NCBI RefSeq assembly: GCF_009708005.2
Contig: NZ_CP052757.1
Location: forward strand, 2,852,001-2,916,000
DNA length: 64,000 bases
From: Cellulosimicrobium protaetiae
Lineage (GTDB): Bacteria; Actinomycetota; Actinomycetes; Actinomycetales; Cellulomonadaceae
Direction: 5' to 3'
The translations under genes and the position numbers were made by a program. A model generated the notes under the pieces. It was not told the DNA's origin and searched no databases. It worked only from the letters and a program-made list of their open reading frames with translations. How positions within the stretch are numbered: position 1 is the stretch's first letter; the number at the start of each line of letters is the position of its first letter. Shown here in pieces: positions 1 through 8,915 of the stretch.

Positions 1-848
1 CCCGACCCCGACTGCAGCTCGTCGCGCGTCGCCTCGAGCGAGGAGATCTGGTCCTCGAGCTCGCCGGAGCGCTGGGTGACGTCGTCGAGGAGGCGCACGA
101 GGTCGCTCTGACGCAGCGAGGACAGCTGGTCCTCCTGGGTCTGGCTGACCTGGACCACGAGAGCGAACCCGAGCAGGGCGCACAGGATGCCGACGACGAT
201 CTGGGAGCGTGACGCCCGGGGCCGCAGCGCCCTCCCGAGGCCACGCAAACCGCGAGGTTCCGACTGCGTGGGGGTGCCGTGGCGCCCCACGGTCCCGATC
301 GTGCCGGTGGTCGCGGCGGGTTCGGTGGTCGCGGGGGACTCGGTCGCCGGGCTCGCGGAGTCCCCGTCCTCCGGGGCGTCGTCGCGCTCGACGTGCGCGT
401 CGTCGTCCGGGTCGTCCGTGCCGTCGTCGGCGGGCTCGGGTCGTGCCGTCGGGCCCGCTTCGCCCGTGCCGTCGTCGCCCGTGCCGTCGTCGTCCGAGTC
501 GGAGACCGGGAGCGGGTCCTCGTCGTGTGCGGGCCGCAGGTCGTCACCGAGGTCGGTCGCTGCGGGGTCCGGAGCTGCCACGTCGTCGGTGCGGCCCGTC
601 GGCGGCATCGCCTCACCGTCGGCACCGCCCGGTCCGGGCTCGTCGGCGGCAGGTGCGGTGGGCTCGGGCTCGGCGATCCCGGGAACCTGGGTGTCGTCGT
701 CGGCGGGCTGGACGGCCGTCTCGGCGTCGGTGGCGCCCTGCTCGGCACCGTCCGGTGCGTCGACGGACTCTGGCTCGACGGCCTCGGGCGCGTCGGCGTC
801 GCCCGCGGGGGTGCCTGCGGGGCGCGGAGCGCTGGGGTCGCGGCTCAT
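1..848 (-). CDS. DUF881 family membrane protein, C-terminus missing (runs off left edge)
   Basis: An open frame begins at ATG 848 and reads 282 codons to the window edge without a stop. The first ~195 residues are a highly acidic, Pro/Ala/Asp/Thr-rich, apparently disordered tail with short DDGTG repeats. A membrane segment follows (SQIVVGILCALLGFALVV), then a heptad-like coiled coil (QEDQLSSLRQSDLVRLLDDV and onward), which is how DUF881 proteins start. The gene lies 2 bp downstream of sbp, and a second DUF881 gene lies upstream of sbp, an arrangement found in many actinobacteria. The family's function is unknown; envelope or division roles have been suggested from context. An internal Met about 80 residues in could be an alternative start. 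Confidence is in the family call; the length of the acidic tail is unusual. Confidence 0.8.
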   Translation of the reverse strand, partial: MSRDPSAPRPAGTPAGDADAPEAVEPESVDAPDGAEQGATDAETAVQPADDDTQVPGIAEPEPTAPAADEPGPGGADGEAMPPTGRTDDVAAPDPAATDLGDDLRPAHDEDPLPVSDSDDDGTGDDGTGEAGPTARPEPADDGTDDPDDDAHVERDDAPEDGDSASPATESPATTEPAATTGTIGTVGRHGTPTQSEPRGLRGLGRALRPRASRSQIVVGILCALLGFALVVQVSQTQEDQLSSLRQSDLVRLLDDVTQRSGELEDQISSLEATRDELQSGS

Positions 849-850
849 GC

Positions 851-1183
851 TCAGGCCTTGAAGATGTGGCGCCGGATCGCGGCGGCGTTGGAGAAGATGC
901 GGATGCCGAGGACGACGACGACGGCGGTGGAGAGCTGGCTCCCGACACCGAGCTGGTCGCCGAGGAAGACGATGAGCGCGGCGACCACGACGTTCGACAG
1001 GAAGGAGACGAGGAAGACCTTGTCGTCGAACAGGCCGTCGAGGCGCGCTCGCAGGCCGCCGAACAGGGCGTCGAGCGCGGCCACGACCGCGATGGGCAGG
1101 TAGGGCTGCAGCGACACCGGCACCGTAGGTTGCAGGACGAGGCCCGCGACGATGCCCACCACCAGTCCGACGACTGCGATCAT
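851..1183 (-). CDS. sbp: Small basic protein Sbp (DUF1290)
   Basis: A 110-residue membrane protein. It has an N-terminal hydrophobic segment (MIAVVGLVVGIVAGLVLQP), a second block (YLPIAVVAALDALFGGLRA) and a third (FLSNVVVAALIVFLGDQLGV), and ends FSNAAAIRRHIFKA. This is the size and pattern of the DUF1290/Sbp family, which in Firmicutes sits beside division genes. ATG 1183 overlaps the stop of the upstream DUF881 gene as ATGA, so the two are translationally coupled. Its molecular role is not established. The family call is secure. Confidence 0.88.
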   Translation of the reverse strand: MIAVVGLVVGIVAGLVLQPTVPVSLQPYLPIAVVAALDALFGGLRARLDGLFDDKVFLVSFLSNVVVAALIVFLGDQLGVGSQLSTAVVVVLGIRIFSNAAAIRRHIFKA

Positions 1184-2151
1184 TCGACGTTCTCCTGCCC
1201 TGTCTCGTGCGGTGCCGGGTCCGTCACGGACCCGTCGTTCTGGCCGTCCGTCGTGCCGTCGGTGCTCCCGGCGGGCGCGTCGGAGTCTACGGTCGCTGCC
1301 GGTGCTTGCGCGAAGAACAGCGTGGGCGCGGACCTGCCCGGCAGATCGATCCGGCTCTGGGTGGTGACGCTCGACCGGATGCCGTACTGGGTGCCCAGGA
1401 TCTGCAGGTAGTCGGACGTGCCGGACCGCAGGAGCGAGGTGCGCATCGCGTCGGGGTCTCCGACCGCCTCGACACGGTAGGGACCGACGAGGGGCTGCAG
1501 GTCGACCAGCACGGCGTCCCCTGCGCTGCGGATCGCGGAGAGGCCCGTGAGGCGCTGGTCGTTGATCGCGACCGCTTCCGCTCCCCCGGCCCAGAGGGCG
1601 TTGACGACGCGCTGCAGGTCGGAGTCGTGCACGAGCGAGTTCGCGTCCGCGTCGTCGGACGACAGCCCGCCGCTGGTGTCGTCGAGCGTCACGACCACGC
1701 CCTGCCCCTCGACCGCCTGCGTCCCGGTGAGCGCACCCTCCGCCTGCAGACCCTGGAGCACGTCGGTGCTCGCCCCGCTCAACGCCTCCCCCTGCAGCTG
1801 CTCGATCTCGCCGGACAGCTCCGCACCGCGCGCAGCCAGGTCCTCGGCGGCGGCCTGCCGGGACAGGATCTCCTGCTCGAGCGTCTCGCGCGCCGCGATC
1901 ACCCCGGGCTGCGGCGCGCGCAGCTCGACCGCAGCGGCCGTGGTGACGACGCCGAGCACGACGGCGAGGGCGACGAGGACCACGGTGCCGGTGCGGCCCC
2001 GGTGCGGCGACTGCCCGGTCGCGCGCCGCGCGGCGGCGTCCGCGTACCCGGGATCGAGCGGGCGGAACATGACCTCGTTGAGGAGCGTCATCGAGGCGTC
2101 GACGGGTGCCCGTCGGGCGGGTCGGGGGTCGGGTGGCGTCGTCTCGGTCAC
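1180..2151 (-). CDS. DUF881 family protein
   Basis: A 323-residue protein from GTG 2151, which overlaps the stop of the upstream phosphatidyltransferase gene as GTGA. A cytoplasmic N-terminus (~50 residues) precedes one membrane segment (TVVLVALAVVLGVVTTAA), a coiled-coil stretch (ETLEQEILSRQAAAEDLAAR) and the extracytoplasmic DUF881 core. Recognisable core pieces are GQGVVVTLDD, LVHDSDLQRVVNALWAGGAEAVAINDQRL in part, and GPYRVEAVGD. The C-terminal ~60 residues are low-complexity Ser/Thr/Asp. No enzymatic motif is visible. With sbp and the second DUF881 gene it forms a conserved actinobacterial envelope cluster of unknown function. Confidence 0.88.
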   Translation of the reverse strand: MTETTPPDPRPARRAPVDASMTLLNEVMFRPLDPGYADAAARRATGQSPHRGRTGTVVLVALAVVLGVVTTAAAVELRAPQPGVIAARETLEQEILSRQAAAEDLAARGAELSGEIEQLQGEALSGASTDVLQGLQAEGALTGTQAVEGQGVVVTLDDTSGGLSSDDADANSLVHDSDLQRVVNALWAGGAEAVAINDQRLTGLSAIRSAGDAVLVDLQPLVGPYRVEAVGDPDAMRTSLLRSGTSDYLQILGTQYGIRSSVTTQSRIDLPGRSAPTLFFAQAPAATVDSDAPAGSTDGTTDGQNDGSVTDPAPHETGQENVE

Positions 2152-2780
2152 GGGGCCTCCTGGGTCGTGGCGCCGGGGTCGTCGGCCTCGCGGGCCGCCG
2201 CCCGGTCCCGCAGCACCAGGGCACGGGTCTGCAGGACGTACTGGGCACCCGCCAGCCAGTACAGTCCCACACCCCACCAGGTGAAAGCCCACCCCGTCAC
2301 GGCCGCGAGGTCGCCCCACCAGCCGGGCGCCTCGGCGAGCAGCAGCAGCGGGAACGCGTACAGCAGCGCGAACGTCCCGGCCTTGCCGGCGAAGCTCACC
2401 GGCAGCGGCCCGTACCCGTGCCGGGCCAGCAGCGGCATGAGCCCGGCGAGGAGGAGGTCGCGCGCGACGATGACGACGACGAGCCACACGGGGACGACGT
2501 CGCGCCACGCGAGCCCGAGGAGGGTGACGAGGATGAAGAGCCGGTCGGCGGCCGGGTCGAGCATCTGCCCGAGGCGGCTCACCTGGTCGAGGCGGCGCGC
2601 GAGGACGCCGTCGAGCCAGTCCGACGCCCCCGACACCGCGAGGACGACCAGCGCCCACACGTCGTCGCCCCGCACGATGAGGACCGCGAACACCGGCACG
2701 AGGAGCAGCCGCAGGAGGCTGATGACGTTCGGGACGGTCAGGACGCGGGAGCTGACCTGCTGCCCTGCTGACACACCCAC
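2148..2780 (-). CDS. CDP-alcohol phosphatidyltransferase
   Basis: A 210-residue polytopic membrane enzyme that joins CDP-activated diacylglycerol to an alcohol (glycerol phosphate, inositol phosphate or a lipid head group). The family signature DGxxARx8GxxxDxxxD is complete: D57-G58, A61-R62, G71, D75, D79. Hydrophobic segments flank it on both sides, near residues 18-36 and 90-190. The length is close to PgsA (~200), but the alcohol specificity cannot be read from sequence, so pgsA is not asserted. The GTG start at 2780 is the first in-frame start; the gene leads the DUF881-sbp-DUF881 run with GTGA overlaps. Confidence 0.85.
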   Translation of the reverse strand: MGVSAGQQVSSRVLTVPNVISLLRLLLVPVFAVLIVRGDDVWALVVLAVSGASDWLDGVLARRLDQVSRLGQMLDPAADRLFILVTLLGLAWRDVVPVWLVVVIVARDLLLAGLMPLLARHGYGPLPVSFAGKAGTFALLYAFPLLLLAEAPGWWGDLAAVTGWAFTWWGVGLYWLAGAQYVLQTRALVLRDRAAAREADDPGATTQEAP

Positions 2781-3171
2781 CGCCCCGTGCTCACGTCGCG
2801 CCGTCGCGGCGACCTGCCGCGCGCGACCATCCTACGTACCGGGCCGCCGCGACCGGACCCCATTTCGCGGCGCAGCGACCGGACGGGGCGAAATCACCCG
2901 CTTCGTCCGCGTGCGCGACGAACGGGCGGCGTGACGGGTGAGGGAGGTCACCGGGCGCCGCCCCGCGGCCCGCGCCCACCCTCCGGTAGGATGGGCACAC
3001 CTCTGGAGTTCGTCGCTCGTCCCGCGTGTGTCCGTGAGAGCGGCCGTCCCCCCTGATCTTCCCTGATCGTCGTGGTGGCCGGCCTGGTGTGTTCGGGAGT
3101 GCGACCTGCGAGAACCGTCCCGGTGACCGCACGCCACTCCACACCCCGAAACGAACGGTCCTCACCTCTTC
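2781..3171. other. Divergent intergenic region with promoters and a long helicase leader
   Basis: No credible gene lies in these 391 bp. A TAGGAT -10-like hexamer faces left at 2829-2834 (for the phosphatidyltransferase cluster), and another faces right at 2987-2992 (for the DEAD-box helicase). Neither has a convincing -35. If the right-facing box is used, the helicase mRNA carries an untranslated leader of about 170 nt, as seen for several bacterial cold-shock RNA helicases. No riboswitch class is recognised in it. Confidence 0.45.
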
Positions 3172-5058
3172 ATGACTGCTGACGTCGTCGCGCCCTCGCA
3201 CGCCCTCGACCACTCCACCGACACCCCCACCCGCCCCGAGCCGACCGGCCCCGTGTTCGCCGACCTCGGCCTGCCCGCGCCGCTCGAGCGCGCCGTCGCC
3301 GACCTCGGGTTCGTCACACCGTCCGCGATCCAGGCCGAGGCCATCCCCGCGCTCCTCGCCGGCCGCGACATCACCGGCGTCGCCCAGACGGGCACCGGCA
3401 AGACCGCCGCGTTCGGCCTGCCGCTCCTCGCGGCGATCGACCCCGCCGAGCGCCGCGTGCAGGCCGTCGTCCTGACCCCGACGCGCGAGCTCGCGATGCA
3501 GGTCGCCGACGCCGTCGAGTCGTTCGCGGCCCACCTGCCCAAGGTCGACGTCGTCGCCGTGTACGGCGGCTCCCCGTACCAGCCGCAGCAGCGGGCGCTC
3601 GCGGCCGGCGCGCAGGTCGTCGTCGGCACGCCCGGGCGCGTCATCGACCACATCGAGCGCGGCACCCTCGTGCTCGACGACGTGCGCTTCCTCGTGCTCG
3701 ACGAGGCCGACGAGATGCTGCGCATGGGCTTCGCGGAGGACGTCGACACGATCTTCTCCCGCGCGCCGCGCGAGCGTCAGGTCGCCCTGTTCTCCGCGAC
3801 GATGCCCGCCCCGATCCGCCGGGTCGCGAACGAGCACCTCACCGACCCGGTCGAGATCGCCGTCGCCCGGCAGTCGTCCACGGTGACGAGCGTGCGCCAG
3901 ACGTACGCCGTCGTCCCGTTCCGGCACAAGACCGGCTCGCTCGTGCGCGTCCTCGCGACGTCCGACGCGGAGGCCGCGATCGTGTTCACCCGCACGCGCG
4001 GCGCGGCCGAGGAGGTCGGGTCCGCGCTCGTCGAGCGCGGCATCTCCGCCGCCACCATCTCGGGCGACGTCGCGCAGAAGGAGCGCGAGCGGATCGTCGA
4101 GCGCCTGCGCGCCGGCGCGCTCGACGTCCTCGTCGCGACCGACGTCGCCGCGCGCGGCCTCGACGTGGACCGCATCGGCCTCGTCGTGAACTTCGACCTG
4201 CCCGGGGAGCCCGAGGCGTACGTGCACCGCATCGGTCGCACCGGCCGCGCCGGGCGCACCGGCGAGGCCCTGAGCTTCGTCACCCCGCACGAGCGCGGCC
4301 GCCTGCGCGCGATCGAGCGCACCACCCGCACCCCGCTGCAGGAGGTGGAGATCCCCTCCCCCGCCGACGTGTCCGCGCACAAGGTCCGCGCCCTCCTCGG
4401 CCAGGTTCCCGCGCGCCTCGAGGCCGGCCGCCTGTCCATGTACGCCGACGTGGTGCGCACCTTCCTCGCCGAGCACGACGTCGACCCCGTCGACCTCGCC
4501 GCGGCCATGGCGGCGCTCGCGGTCGGCGACGACGGCCCGCGTGCTCGCGAGGAGCAGGAGCGGTTCGAGGCCGAGCGCGCCGCGGCGCGCGAGCAGGCGA
4601 AGGCGCGCCGCACCGAGCGCACGGGCGAGCGTCCGCGCGGCGAGCGCGCGTCGGGCCGTCGCGAGGGCGACGGCACGCGCGGCATCCGCCGTGACGCCGT
4701 CGGCACCCGCTACCGCCTGTCCGTGGGCCACAAGGACGGCGTGATGCCCGGCGGGATCGTCGGCGCGCTGACGAACGAGGCCGGCCTGGCCGGGTCGGAC
4801 GTCGGGAAGATCGACATCTTCCCGTCCTTCTCCCTCGTGGACATCACCGCCCCGCTGGACGCGGAGACGATGGACCGCATCTCCCGCGCCCGCGTCGCCG
4901 GCAAGGCGCTGCGCATCCGCCTGGATGAGGGCGCGCCCGCGTCGCGCGGGCCCCGCGGCGGGCACGGCCCGTCGGGCCGTCGCGACGAGCGCCGCGACCG
5001 CTTCGACCGGGCCGACGACCGGGGCGAGCGCAAGCCCCGTCACCGCGCCGCGTACTGA
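3172..5058 (+). CDS. deaD: DEAD-box ATP-dependent RNA helicase (DeaD/CsdA type)
   Basis: A 628-residue RNA helicase. The conserved motifs are all present: Walker A AQTGTGKT (71-78), PTRELA (~103), GTPGR (~152), DEAD (177-180), SAT (208-210), ARGLD and HRIGRTGR (near 330-360). A charged Arg/Glu-rich linker follows (~455-505), then a DbpA-type RNA-binding domain (GTRYRLSVGHKDGV onward) and a basic Arg/Asp tail, the DeaD/CsdA arrangement. It is predicted to remodel structured RNA in ribosome assembly and mRNA decay. ATG 3172 is monocistronic and followed by a strong hairpin. The paralog subclass is inferred. Confidence 0.93.
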   Translation: MTADVVAPSHALDHSTDTPTRPEPTGPVFADLGLPAPLERAVADLGFVTPSAIQAEAIPALLAGRDITGVAQTGTGKTAAFGLPLLAAIDPAERRVQAVVLTPTRELAMQVADAVESFAAHLPKVDVVAVYGGSPYQPQQRALAAGAQVVVGTPGRVIDHIERGTLVLDDVRFLVLDEADEMLRMGFAEDVDTIFSRAPRERQVALFSATMPAPIRRVANEHLTDPVEIAVARQSSTVTSVRQTYAVVPFRHKTGSLVRVLATSDAEAAIVFTRTRGAAEEVGSALVERGISAATISGDVAQKERERIVERLRAGALDVLVATDVAARGLDVDRIGLVVNFDLPGEPEAYVHRIGRTGRAGRTGEALSFVTPHERGRLRAIERTTRTPLQEVEIPSPADVSAHKVRALLGQVPARLEAGRLSMYADVVRTFLAEHDVDPVDLAAAMAALAVGDDGPRAREEQERFEAERAAAREQAKARRTERTGERPRGERASGRREGDGTRGIRRDAVGTRYRLSVGHKDGVMPGGIVGALTNEAGLAGSDVGKIDIFPSFSLVDITAPLDAETMDRISRARVAGKALRIRLDEGAPASRGPRGGHGPSGRRDERRDRFDRADDRGERKPRHRAAY

Positions 5059-5097
5059 CGCACCGGTGTCGCCGCACCGTGCGGCGACGCGAGCACG

Positions 5098-5134
5098 AGA
5101 ACGGCCCCCGGATCGCGGATCCGGGGGCCGTTCT
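5098..5134. terminator. Bidirectional intrinsic-type terminator hairpin
   Basis: A perfect 17-bp inverted repeat (arms 5098-5114 and 5118-5134, 3-nt loop) lies 39 bp after the helicase stop and 42 bp beyond the convergent PH-domain gene's stop. There is no long T-run, which is usual for terminators in high-GC actinobacteria. Confidence 0.75.
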
Positions 5135-5176
5135 GTCGTGTGCGGGGTGGACGGGCAGCCGGTGCCGGCGCACGGG

Positions 5177-5671
5177 TCAGGGCTGCGGCCCCTCGTGCGC
5201 CTCGCCGTGCGCCTGGACCAGAGCCGCGAGGCGACGCGCCTCGGCGTCCCCGCGGGCGCCGTCGGCCCGCTGGATCCCCATGACGGCGAGCGTCGACCCG
5301 TCCGCGAGGTCGAGGCGCACCCACGCGTCGCCGGAGCCGAACCGGACCGACACGACCTGCGCCCACGCGAGCTCGCGCGTGTAGATGACGTTGCGCACCC
5401 GCAGCCCCTCGCGCGACGGCACCGCGTGCACCCCGCCGAGGCGCCACAGCAGCCAGGCCGCGAACAGCGCGAACGCCGCCAGGGACAGCCGGTTCACCCA
5501 CGACGTGCCGAGCGGGCCCGTCGCCGACAGCCCCACGATGACGCACCCGCCGACCACCACGACGCCGGTCGCCCACGCCGACACCAGCCCGAACCGGGGC
5601 CGGAACGGCCGGTACGGGTCGTCGTGGCGCTCCCCCGGCAGGCCAGGATCAGGGAACGGGTCGGTGCTCAT
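5177..5671 (-). CDS. Membrane-anchored PH-domain protein
   Basis: A 164-residue protein from ATG 5671. After a ~28-residue cytoplasmic start it has two membrane segments (SAWATGVVVVGGCVIVGLSA; LSLAAFALFAAWLLWRLGG). A short soluble beta-rich domain follows (SREGLRVRNVIYTRELAWAQ, VRLDLADGSTLAVMGIQ), matching bacterial PH-domain proteins common in actinobacteria. Its role is unknown. It is the last gene of the rib-his run, 58 bp after hisG, so is probably co-transcribed. Confidence 0.75.
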   Translation of the reverse strand: MSTDPFPDPGLPGERHDDPYRPFRPRFGLVSAWATGVVVVGGCVIVGLSATGPLGTSWVNRLSLAAFALFAAWLLWRLGGVHAVPSREGLRVRNVIYTRELAWAQVVSVRFGSGDAWVRLDLADGSTLAVMGIQRADGARGDAEARRLAALVQAHGEAHEGPQP

Positions 5672-5729
5672 GCCGTCACCGTCTCACACCCGCACGCCGC
5701 TCACCGGCGCCGCCCGCAGGGGCGAGCGG

Positions 5730-6584
5730 TCAGAGGCGGGAGGCGTGGATCCGGGTGACGAGGATCGCGCGCGCCCCCACGTCGTACAGGGCGTCCATGA
5801 CCTGGTTCGTCTGGTCGCGGCGCACCATCGCCCGCACCGCCGCCCAGTCGCGGTCGTGCAGCGGGGACACCGTGGGCGACTCCAGGCCCGGGGTGATCGC
5901 GACCGCGCGCTCCACGAGCGACACCGGCACGTCGTAGTCCATGAGGACGTACTGGCGGGCCGTCAGCACGCCCTGCAGGCGCCGGCTCAGCACCTCCACC
6001 CCCGCCGGCACGTCCGCCTCCGCGACCGCGCGCGGACGGATCAGCACCGCCTCGGACACGAGGATCGGGTTCCCGAACACCTCCAGGCCCGCGCCCCGCA
6101 GCGTCGTACCCGTCGAGACCACGTCCGCGACGACGTCCGCCACCCCGAGCTGCACCGCCGACTCCACCGCACCGTCGAGGTGCACGACCGTCGCCTCCAC
6201 GCCGTGCGAACGCAGGTGACCCTCGACCAGCACCTCGTACGACGTCGCCACCCGCAGGCCCTGCACCTGCTCCAGCGACGTCACCGCGCCCGCCGGCGCC
6301 GCGTACCGGAACGTCGACCCCCCGAACCCGAGCTGCATGTGCTCCACCGCGTCCGCGCCCGAGTCCAGCAGCAGGTCCCGGCCCGTGATCCCCACGTCCA
6401 CCGTGCCCGACCCCACGTACACCGCGATGTCACGCGGACGCAGGAAGAAGAACTCGACGTCGTTGTCCGGGTCGGCCAGCACCAGCTCGCGTGAGTCACG
6501 ACGCTGGCGGTACCCCGCCTCGCGCAGCATCTCGACGGCGGGCTCGGACAGGGACCCCTTGTTGGGGACGGCGATACGCAGCAT
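5730..6584 (-). CDS. hisG: ATP phosphoribosyltransferase HisG (long form)
   Basis: A 284-residue enzyme that joins ATP and PRPP in the first step of histidine synthesis. [20 protein letters not shown] is the canonical start and fixes ATG 6584. The periplasmic-binding-like catalytic domain includes GxTGxD-type [10 protein letters not shown] and the PRPP-loop region [16 protein letters not shown]. The C-terminal ~75 residues ([20 protein letters not shown] onward) are the histidine-sensing regulatory domain of the long HisG form, so no HisZ is needed. It lies 102 bp after hisE in the same transcript. Confidence 0.95.
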   Translation of the reverse strand: MLRIAVPNKGSLSEPAVEMLREAGYRQRRDSRELVLADPDNDVEFFFLRPRDIAVYVGSGTVDVGITGRDLLLDSGADAVEHMQLGFGGSTFRYAAPAGAVTSLEQVQGLRVATSYEVLVEGHLRSHGVEATVVHLDGAVESAVQLGVADVVADVVSTGTTLRGAGLEVFGNPILVSEAVLIRPRAVAEADVPAGVEVLSRRLQGVLTARQYVLMDYDVPVSLVERAVAITPGLESPTVSPLHDRDWAAVRAMVRRDQTNQVMDALYDVGARAILVTRIHASRL

Positions 6585-6686
6585 GACAGGACCTTCGTTT
6601 CGGGGGAGGCGGTGCGGAGGGACGGGACGAGGAACGGGCGAGCGGCGCTCGCGGCCGGAGGGCGGGACGCTCACCGGCGCGGCCGC

Positions 6687-6950
6687 TCACAGATGCTCGT
6701 ACACGTCCTGCAGGCTCAGACCCTTCGCCAGCATGAGGACCTGCAGGTGGTAGAGGAGCTGGGAGATCTCCTCCGCCGTCTTCACGTCGCCCTCGTACTC
6801 GGCGGCCATCCACACCTCGGCGGCCTCCTCGACCACCTTCTTCCCGATCGCGTGCACGCCGGCGTCCAGCTCCGCGACCGTGCCGGAACCGGCAGGTCGC
6901 GTCGTGGCCTTCTCGGACAGCTCCGCGAACAGGGACTCGAACGTCTTCAC
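6687..6950 (-). CDS. hisE: Phosphoribosyl-ATP pyrophosphatase HisE
   Basis: An 87-residue MazG-fold enzyme for the second histidine step, hydrolysing phosphoribosyl-ATP to phosphoribosyl-AMP. The metal-binding helix signature [19 protein letters not shown] and the later [14 protein letters not shown] match the family, and the length is typical of free-standing HisE. It starts with GTG 6950 and sits 73 bp downstream of ribH, 5' of hisG, an order common in this group of actinobacteria. Confidence 0.94.
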   Translation of the reverse strand: MKTFESLFAELSEKATTRPAGSGTVAELDAGVHAIGKKVVEEAAEVWMAAEYEGDVKTAEEISQLLYHLQVLMLAKGLSLQDVYEHL

Positions 6951-7023
6951 GCGCCCCAGGGTATCCGCCGCCCGGGCGCGGCCGGGGCGCGGTCCGCCCA
7001 GCGGGCACGCCCCGGCCGCCCCG

Positions 7024-7491
7024 TCACAGGTCGCGCAGCGCCACCACCGTCGCGACCGCCGCCTCCGCGGCCTCCGCGCCCTTGTCCTCGCGCGACCCCT
7101 CCAGGCCCGCCCGGTCCAGCGCCTGCTGCTCGTCGTCGCACGTCAGCACACCGAAGCCCACCGGCACGCCCGTCCGCACGCTCACGTCCGTCAGACCCGA
7201 GGTCGCCGCCTGGCACACGTACTCGAAGTGCGGCGTCCCCCCACGGATCACCACCCCCAGCGCCACCACCGCGTCCGCGCCGTGCTCCACCGCCCGCGCG
7301 GCCGCGACCGGCAGCTCGAACGACCCCGGCACCCGCACCACGCTCACGTGCGACACGTTCGCCGCCGCCAACGCTCGGCGCGCCCCCGCCAGCAACCCGT
7401 CCATCACCTGCGTGTGCCAGCTCGCCGCGACCACCGTCACCCGCAGCCCCGACCCGTCCACGCTCAACCTCGGCGCACCTGCCCCGCTCAT
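7024..7491 (-). CDS. ribH: 6,7-dimethyl-8-ribityllumazine synthase
   Basis: A 155-residue lumazine synthase that condenses the ribityl-amino-uracil with dihydroxybutanone phosphate. Signature pieces are [22 protein letters not shown] (substrate loop) and [18 protein letters not shown] (catalytic His). ATG 7491 overlaps the ribBA stop as ATGA, so the start is set by translational coupling. It is the last gene of the riboflavin block. Confidence 0.96.
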   Translation of the reverse strand: MSGAGAPRLSVDGSGLRVTVVAASWHTQVMDGLLAGARRALAAANVSHVSVVRVPGSFELPVAAARAVEHGADAVVALGVVIRGGTPHFEYVCQAATSGLTDVSVRTGVPVGFGVLTCDDEQQALDRAGLEGSREDKGAEAAEAAVATVVALRDL

Positions 7492-8915
7492 CCCTCGTCC
7501 TCCTTCGTCTCGACACCCGGCTCGTCGCCAGGCTCCACCAGCACAGCCCCGTCCGGGACCGCCACCGTGTCCAGCAGATGACCCATCGCCACCTTCTTCG
7601 TCACCAGGTACGCCCGGTTGTGCTCCCCGTGACCCACCTCGATCCGCTCCGCCCCCACCACGTCGATGCCCGAGGCCACCAGGCCCGTCACCTTCGCCGG
7701 GTTGTTCGTCAGCAACCGCACCCGCGACAACCCCAGGTCCGCCAGGATCGCCGCCGCCGCCCCGTACTCCCGACGGTCCACCGGCCACCCCAGCTCCAGG
7801 TTCGCCTGCACCGTGTCCAGGCCCGCGTCCTGCAGCTCGTACGCCCCGATCTTCGCCAGCAGCCCGATGCCGCGCCCCTCGTGCCCCCGCAGGTACACCA
7901 CCGCGCCACCCTCCGCCGCGACCCGCTCCATCGCCGCCTGCAGCTGCGGACCGCAGTCGCAGCGCAACGACCCGAACGCGTCGCCCGTCAGGCACTCCGA
8001 GTGCACCCGCACCACCGGCACCACCCCCGGCCCGACGGCGCTCGCGGCCTCCGAGCCGGACTCGCCGTGGTCGGCGGTCCCCGACGGGGAGACCGCCGGG
8101 ACCAGCGCCACGTGCTCCGCCCCCGTGCGCAGGTCCCGGTACCCGACCACCCGGAACCGGCCGTGCGCCGTCGGGAGATCCGCCTCAGCGGTCCGGTGCA
8201 CCCGACGCGCCAGCGCCTCGCGGTCCGGCACCTCCACAGCCGCCGCCGGCGCCGGGTCGTGCACCCGCCGCCACGCCACCAGGTCCGCGATCGTGATCAG
8301 CACCAGCCCGTCACGCTCCGCCAGGGCTGCGGCGTCCCCCAGCCGCATCATCGTCCCGTCGTCGTGCACCAGCTCCGCGATCCCCCCGACCTCGCCCATC
8401 CCCGCCAGGCGCACCAGGTCCACCGCCGCCTCCGTGTGCCCCGCCCGGTGCAGCACACCCCCCGGCACCGCACGCAACGGCAGCACGTGCCCCGGCCGGA
8501 TCAGGTCCACCGGACCCGACGCCGGGTCCGCCAGCACCCGCAACGTGCGCGCCCGGTCCTCCGCCGAGATCCCCGTCGTCACCCCCGTCGCCGCGTCCAC
8601 CGTCACCGTGTACGCCGTGCGCCGCGGATCCTGGCTGTGCGGCACCATCAACGGCAGCTCCAGCGCGTCCGCCCGCGCCGCGGGCATCGGCGCGCACAGG
8701 TACCCCGACGAGTGCCGGATCGTCCACGCCACCCACTCCGCCGACACCCCCTGCGCCGCGAACACCACGTCCGCCTCGTTCTCCCGGTCCGGCGAGTCCG
8801 CCACCAGCACCGGCCGCCCCGCCCGGATCTCCGCCAGCGCCTCCTCGACCGACCCCAGACGCACGCCCCCCGACCCCTCCGGCACCGCGGCGCTCGCGGA
8901 CGGCGCGCCCGTCAC
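7488..8915 (-). CDS. ribBA: Bifunctional DHBP synthase / GTP cyclohydrolase II
   Basis: A 475-residue fusion supplying both precursors of riboflavin. The N-terminal domain (~20-225) is 3,4-dihydroxy-2-butanone-4-phosphate synthase, with the acidic loop DRENEAD (43-49) and metal histidine in [11 protein letters not shown]. The C-terminal domain (~235-465) is GTP cyclohydrolase II, with the zinc motif Cx10CxC ([16 protein letters not shown]), followed by [12 protein letters not shown]. The start is GTG 8915, overlapping ribE as GTGA. An insert of ~25 Ser/Gly/Ala residues before the zinc site is a small oddity. Confidence 0.95.
   Translation of the reverse strand: MTGAPSASAAVPEGSGGVRLGSVEEALAEIRAGRPVLVADSPDRENEADVVFAAQGVSAEWVAWTIRHSSGYLCAPMPAARADALELPLMVPHSQDPRRTAYTVTVDAATGVTTGISAEDRARTLRVLADPASGPVDLIRPGHVLPLRAVPGGVLHRAGHTEAAVDLVRLAGMGEVGGIAELVHDDGTMMRLGDAAALAERDGLVLITIADLVAWRRVHDPAPAAAVEVPDREALARRVHRTAEADLPTAHGRFRVVGYRDLRTGAEHVALVPAVSPSGTADHGESGSEAASAVGPGVVPVVRVHSECLTGDAFGSLRCDCGPQLQAAMERVAAEGGAVVYLRGHEGRGIGLLAKIGAYELQDAGLDTVQANLELGWPVDRREYGAAAAILADLGLSRVRLLTNNPAKVTGLVASGIDVVGAERIEVGHGEHNRAYLVTKKVAMGHLLDTVAVPDGAVLVEPGDEPGVETKEDEG

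Noticed and set aside
2791-5043. A 750-codon minus-strand frame opposite the helicase
   Set aside because: Shadow of deaD with repetitive Arg/Ala/Gly/Asp content.
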